This document shows, piece by piece, positions 63,571 to 64,000 of a DNA stretch of 64,000 nucleotides. How positions within the stretch are numbered: the first letter of the stretch is position 1; the number at the start of each line of letters is the position of its first letter. The DNA is from Macrocystis pyrifera (lineage: Eukaryota; Sar; Phaeophyceae; Laminariales; Laminariaceae). Made by a program: the position numbers and the translations under genes. The notes beneath the pieces were generated by a model. That model saw only the letters and a list, made by a program, of their open reading frames with translations. It did no database searches and was not told where the DNA came from. Location of the stretch: positions 6,528,689 to 6,592,688 of the forward strand of contig JASSKH010000025.1 in the NCBI GenBank assembly GCA_031763025.1, in the 5' to 3' direction.

Positions 63571-64000
63571 AATGGGATTCGTTTTCTCAGTTGAAATCGG
63601 GGGGGCACCAAACTTCGCTGTGACGTCGATATTTTGTTTTTCGACATTCACCTTTGCAAGAAGCGTGGGAGGCTTGTATTCCGGTCGCTTGTAATGCGGA
63701 CGTGAGGTATTTTTAATCTACCTAGTATACAATTGAAAAACGCACCTCAGGTGTGAGGTTGAGAATTTCGGTTGATTTGAGCGCTTCCGGCATCCTTGCC
63801 GTTCATTGGGCGACTGTTGATTCCGCCGCCGTGCCGTTTCATTTATTATGTAACGTTTGACTATTGATGCTGTTGTAGAAGATGGGAGGCCCGTCTTGCT
63901 AGGCCGCGAGTCAAACAATAAGGCCTAATTGTACTTGGTTAACAGTTATGGTGAGGAGGTTTCCTTTACGGCTGTCCTGACAAGTAGCAAGGGTGCCGTC
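63571..64000. other. Downstream flank, nothing recognised
   Basis: This follows the REX1-B-like stop. A MITE-4-like arm (CACCTCAGGTGTGAGGTTGAG) lies near 63740-63775. No further gene is seen before the window ends. Confidence 0.35.

Overview
The window is eukaryotic nuclear DNA, gene-poor and crowded with transposons. Coding sequence occurs only as short exons separated by long repeat-filled GT-AG introns. I found no operons, ribosome-binding sites, rRNA or CRISPR arrays. A dynein light chain points to a lineage with dynein and probably flagella. Large introns packed with chromoviruses, LINEs and MITEs fit a large-genome alga such as a brown alga or other stramenopile. That placement is an inference, because no gene here is diagnostic.

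Three host genes can be rebuilt by joining exons whose phases match. (1) 20583-35385 (+): a secreted RCC1/BLIP-II-like repeat protein with seven exons, 294 residues, a signal peptide in exon 1 and a 6.8-kb first intron. (2) 47334-45594 (-): a dynein light chain of the roadblock/LC7 family, three exons, with its extreme N-terminus unresolved. (3) 54665-63570 (+): a REX1-B-like protein, five exons, with 4.0- and 3.3-kb introns.

The rest is mobile DNA. At 2.8-9.9 kb lies a decayed Ty3/gypsy chromovirus with its LTR, a NADAR-like fragment at its 5' end, and protease, RT, RNase H, integrase, chromodomain and a C-terminal module. A related fragment lies in inverted orientation beside it (about 9.9-11.4 kb). 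At 16.9-19.1 kb (-) is a LINE relic with RT, a CCHC zinc finger and a restriction-like endonuclease, as in R2-type elements; an end fragment of a relative lies near 12.7 kb. A second LINE family is at 23.2-24.1 kb (+). A 1.1-kb repeat occurs twice in opposite orientation (13.5-14.7 and 41.4-42.5 kb), and one copy sits inside a MITE. A palindromic 110-bp MITE with ends of the form TATTACGGGGG/CCCCCGTAATA occurs at least ten times. A 774-bp element with TTA duplications lies at 50.1-50.9 kb. Several other hairpin families are scattered through the window.

The most distinctive feature is two families of short repeats (about 370 and 150 bp) whose copies end in GAGTAC followed by a pure C-run. Related C- or G-runs reach 89 bases. 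Some of these tails lie just upstream of host splice acceptors, where they may act as pyrimidine tracts.
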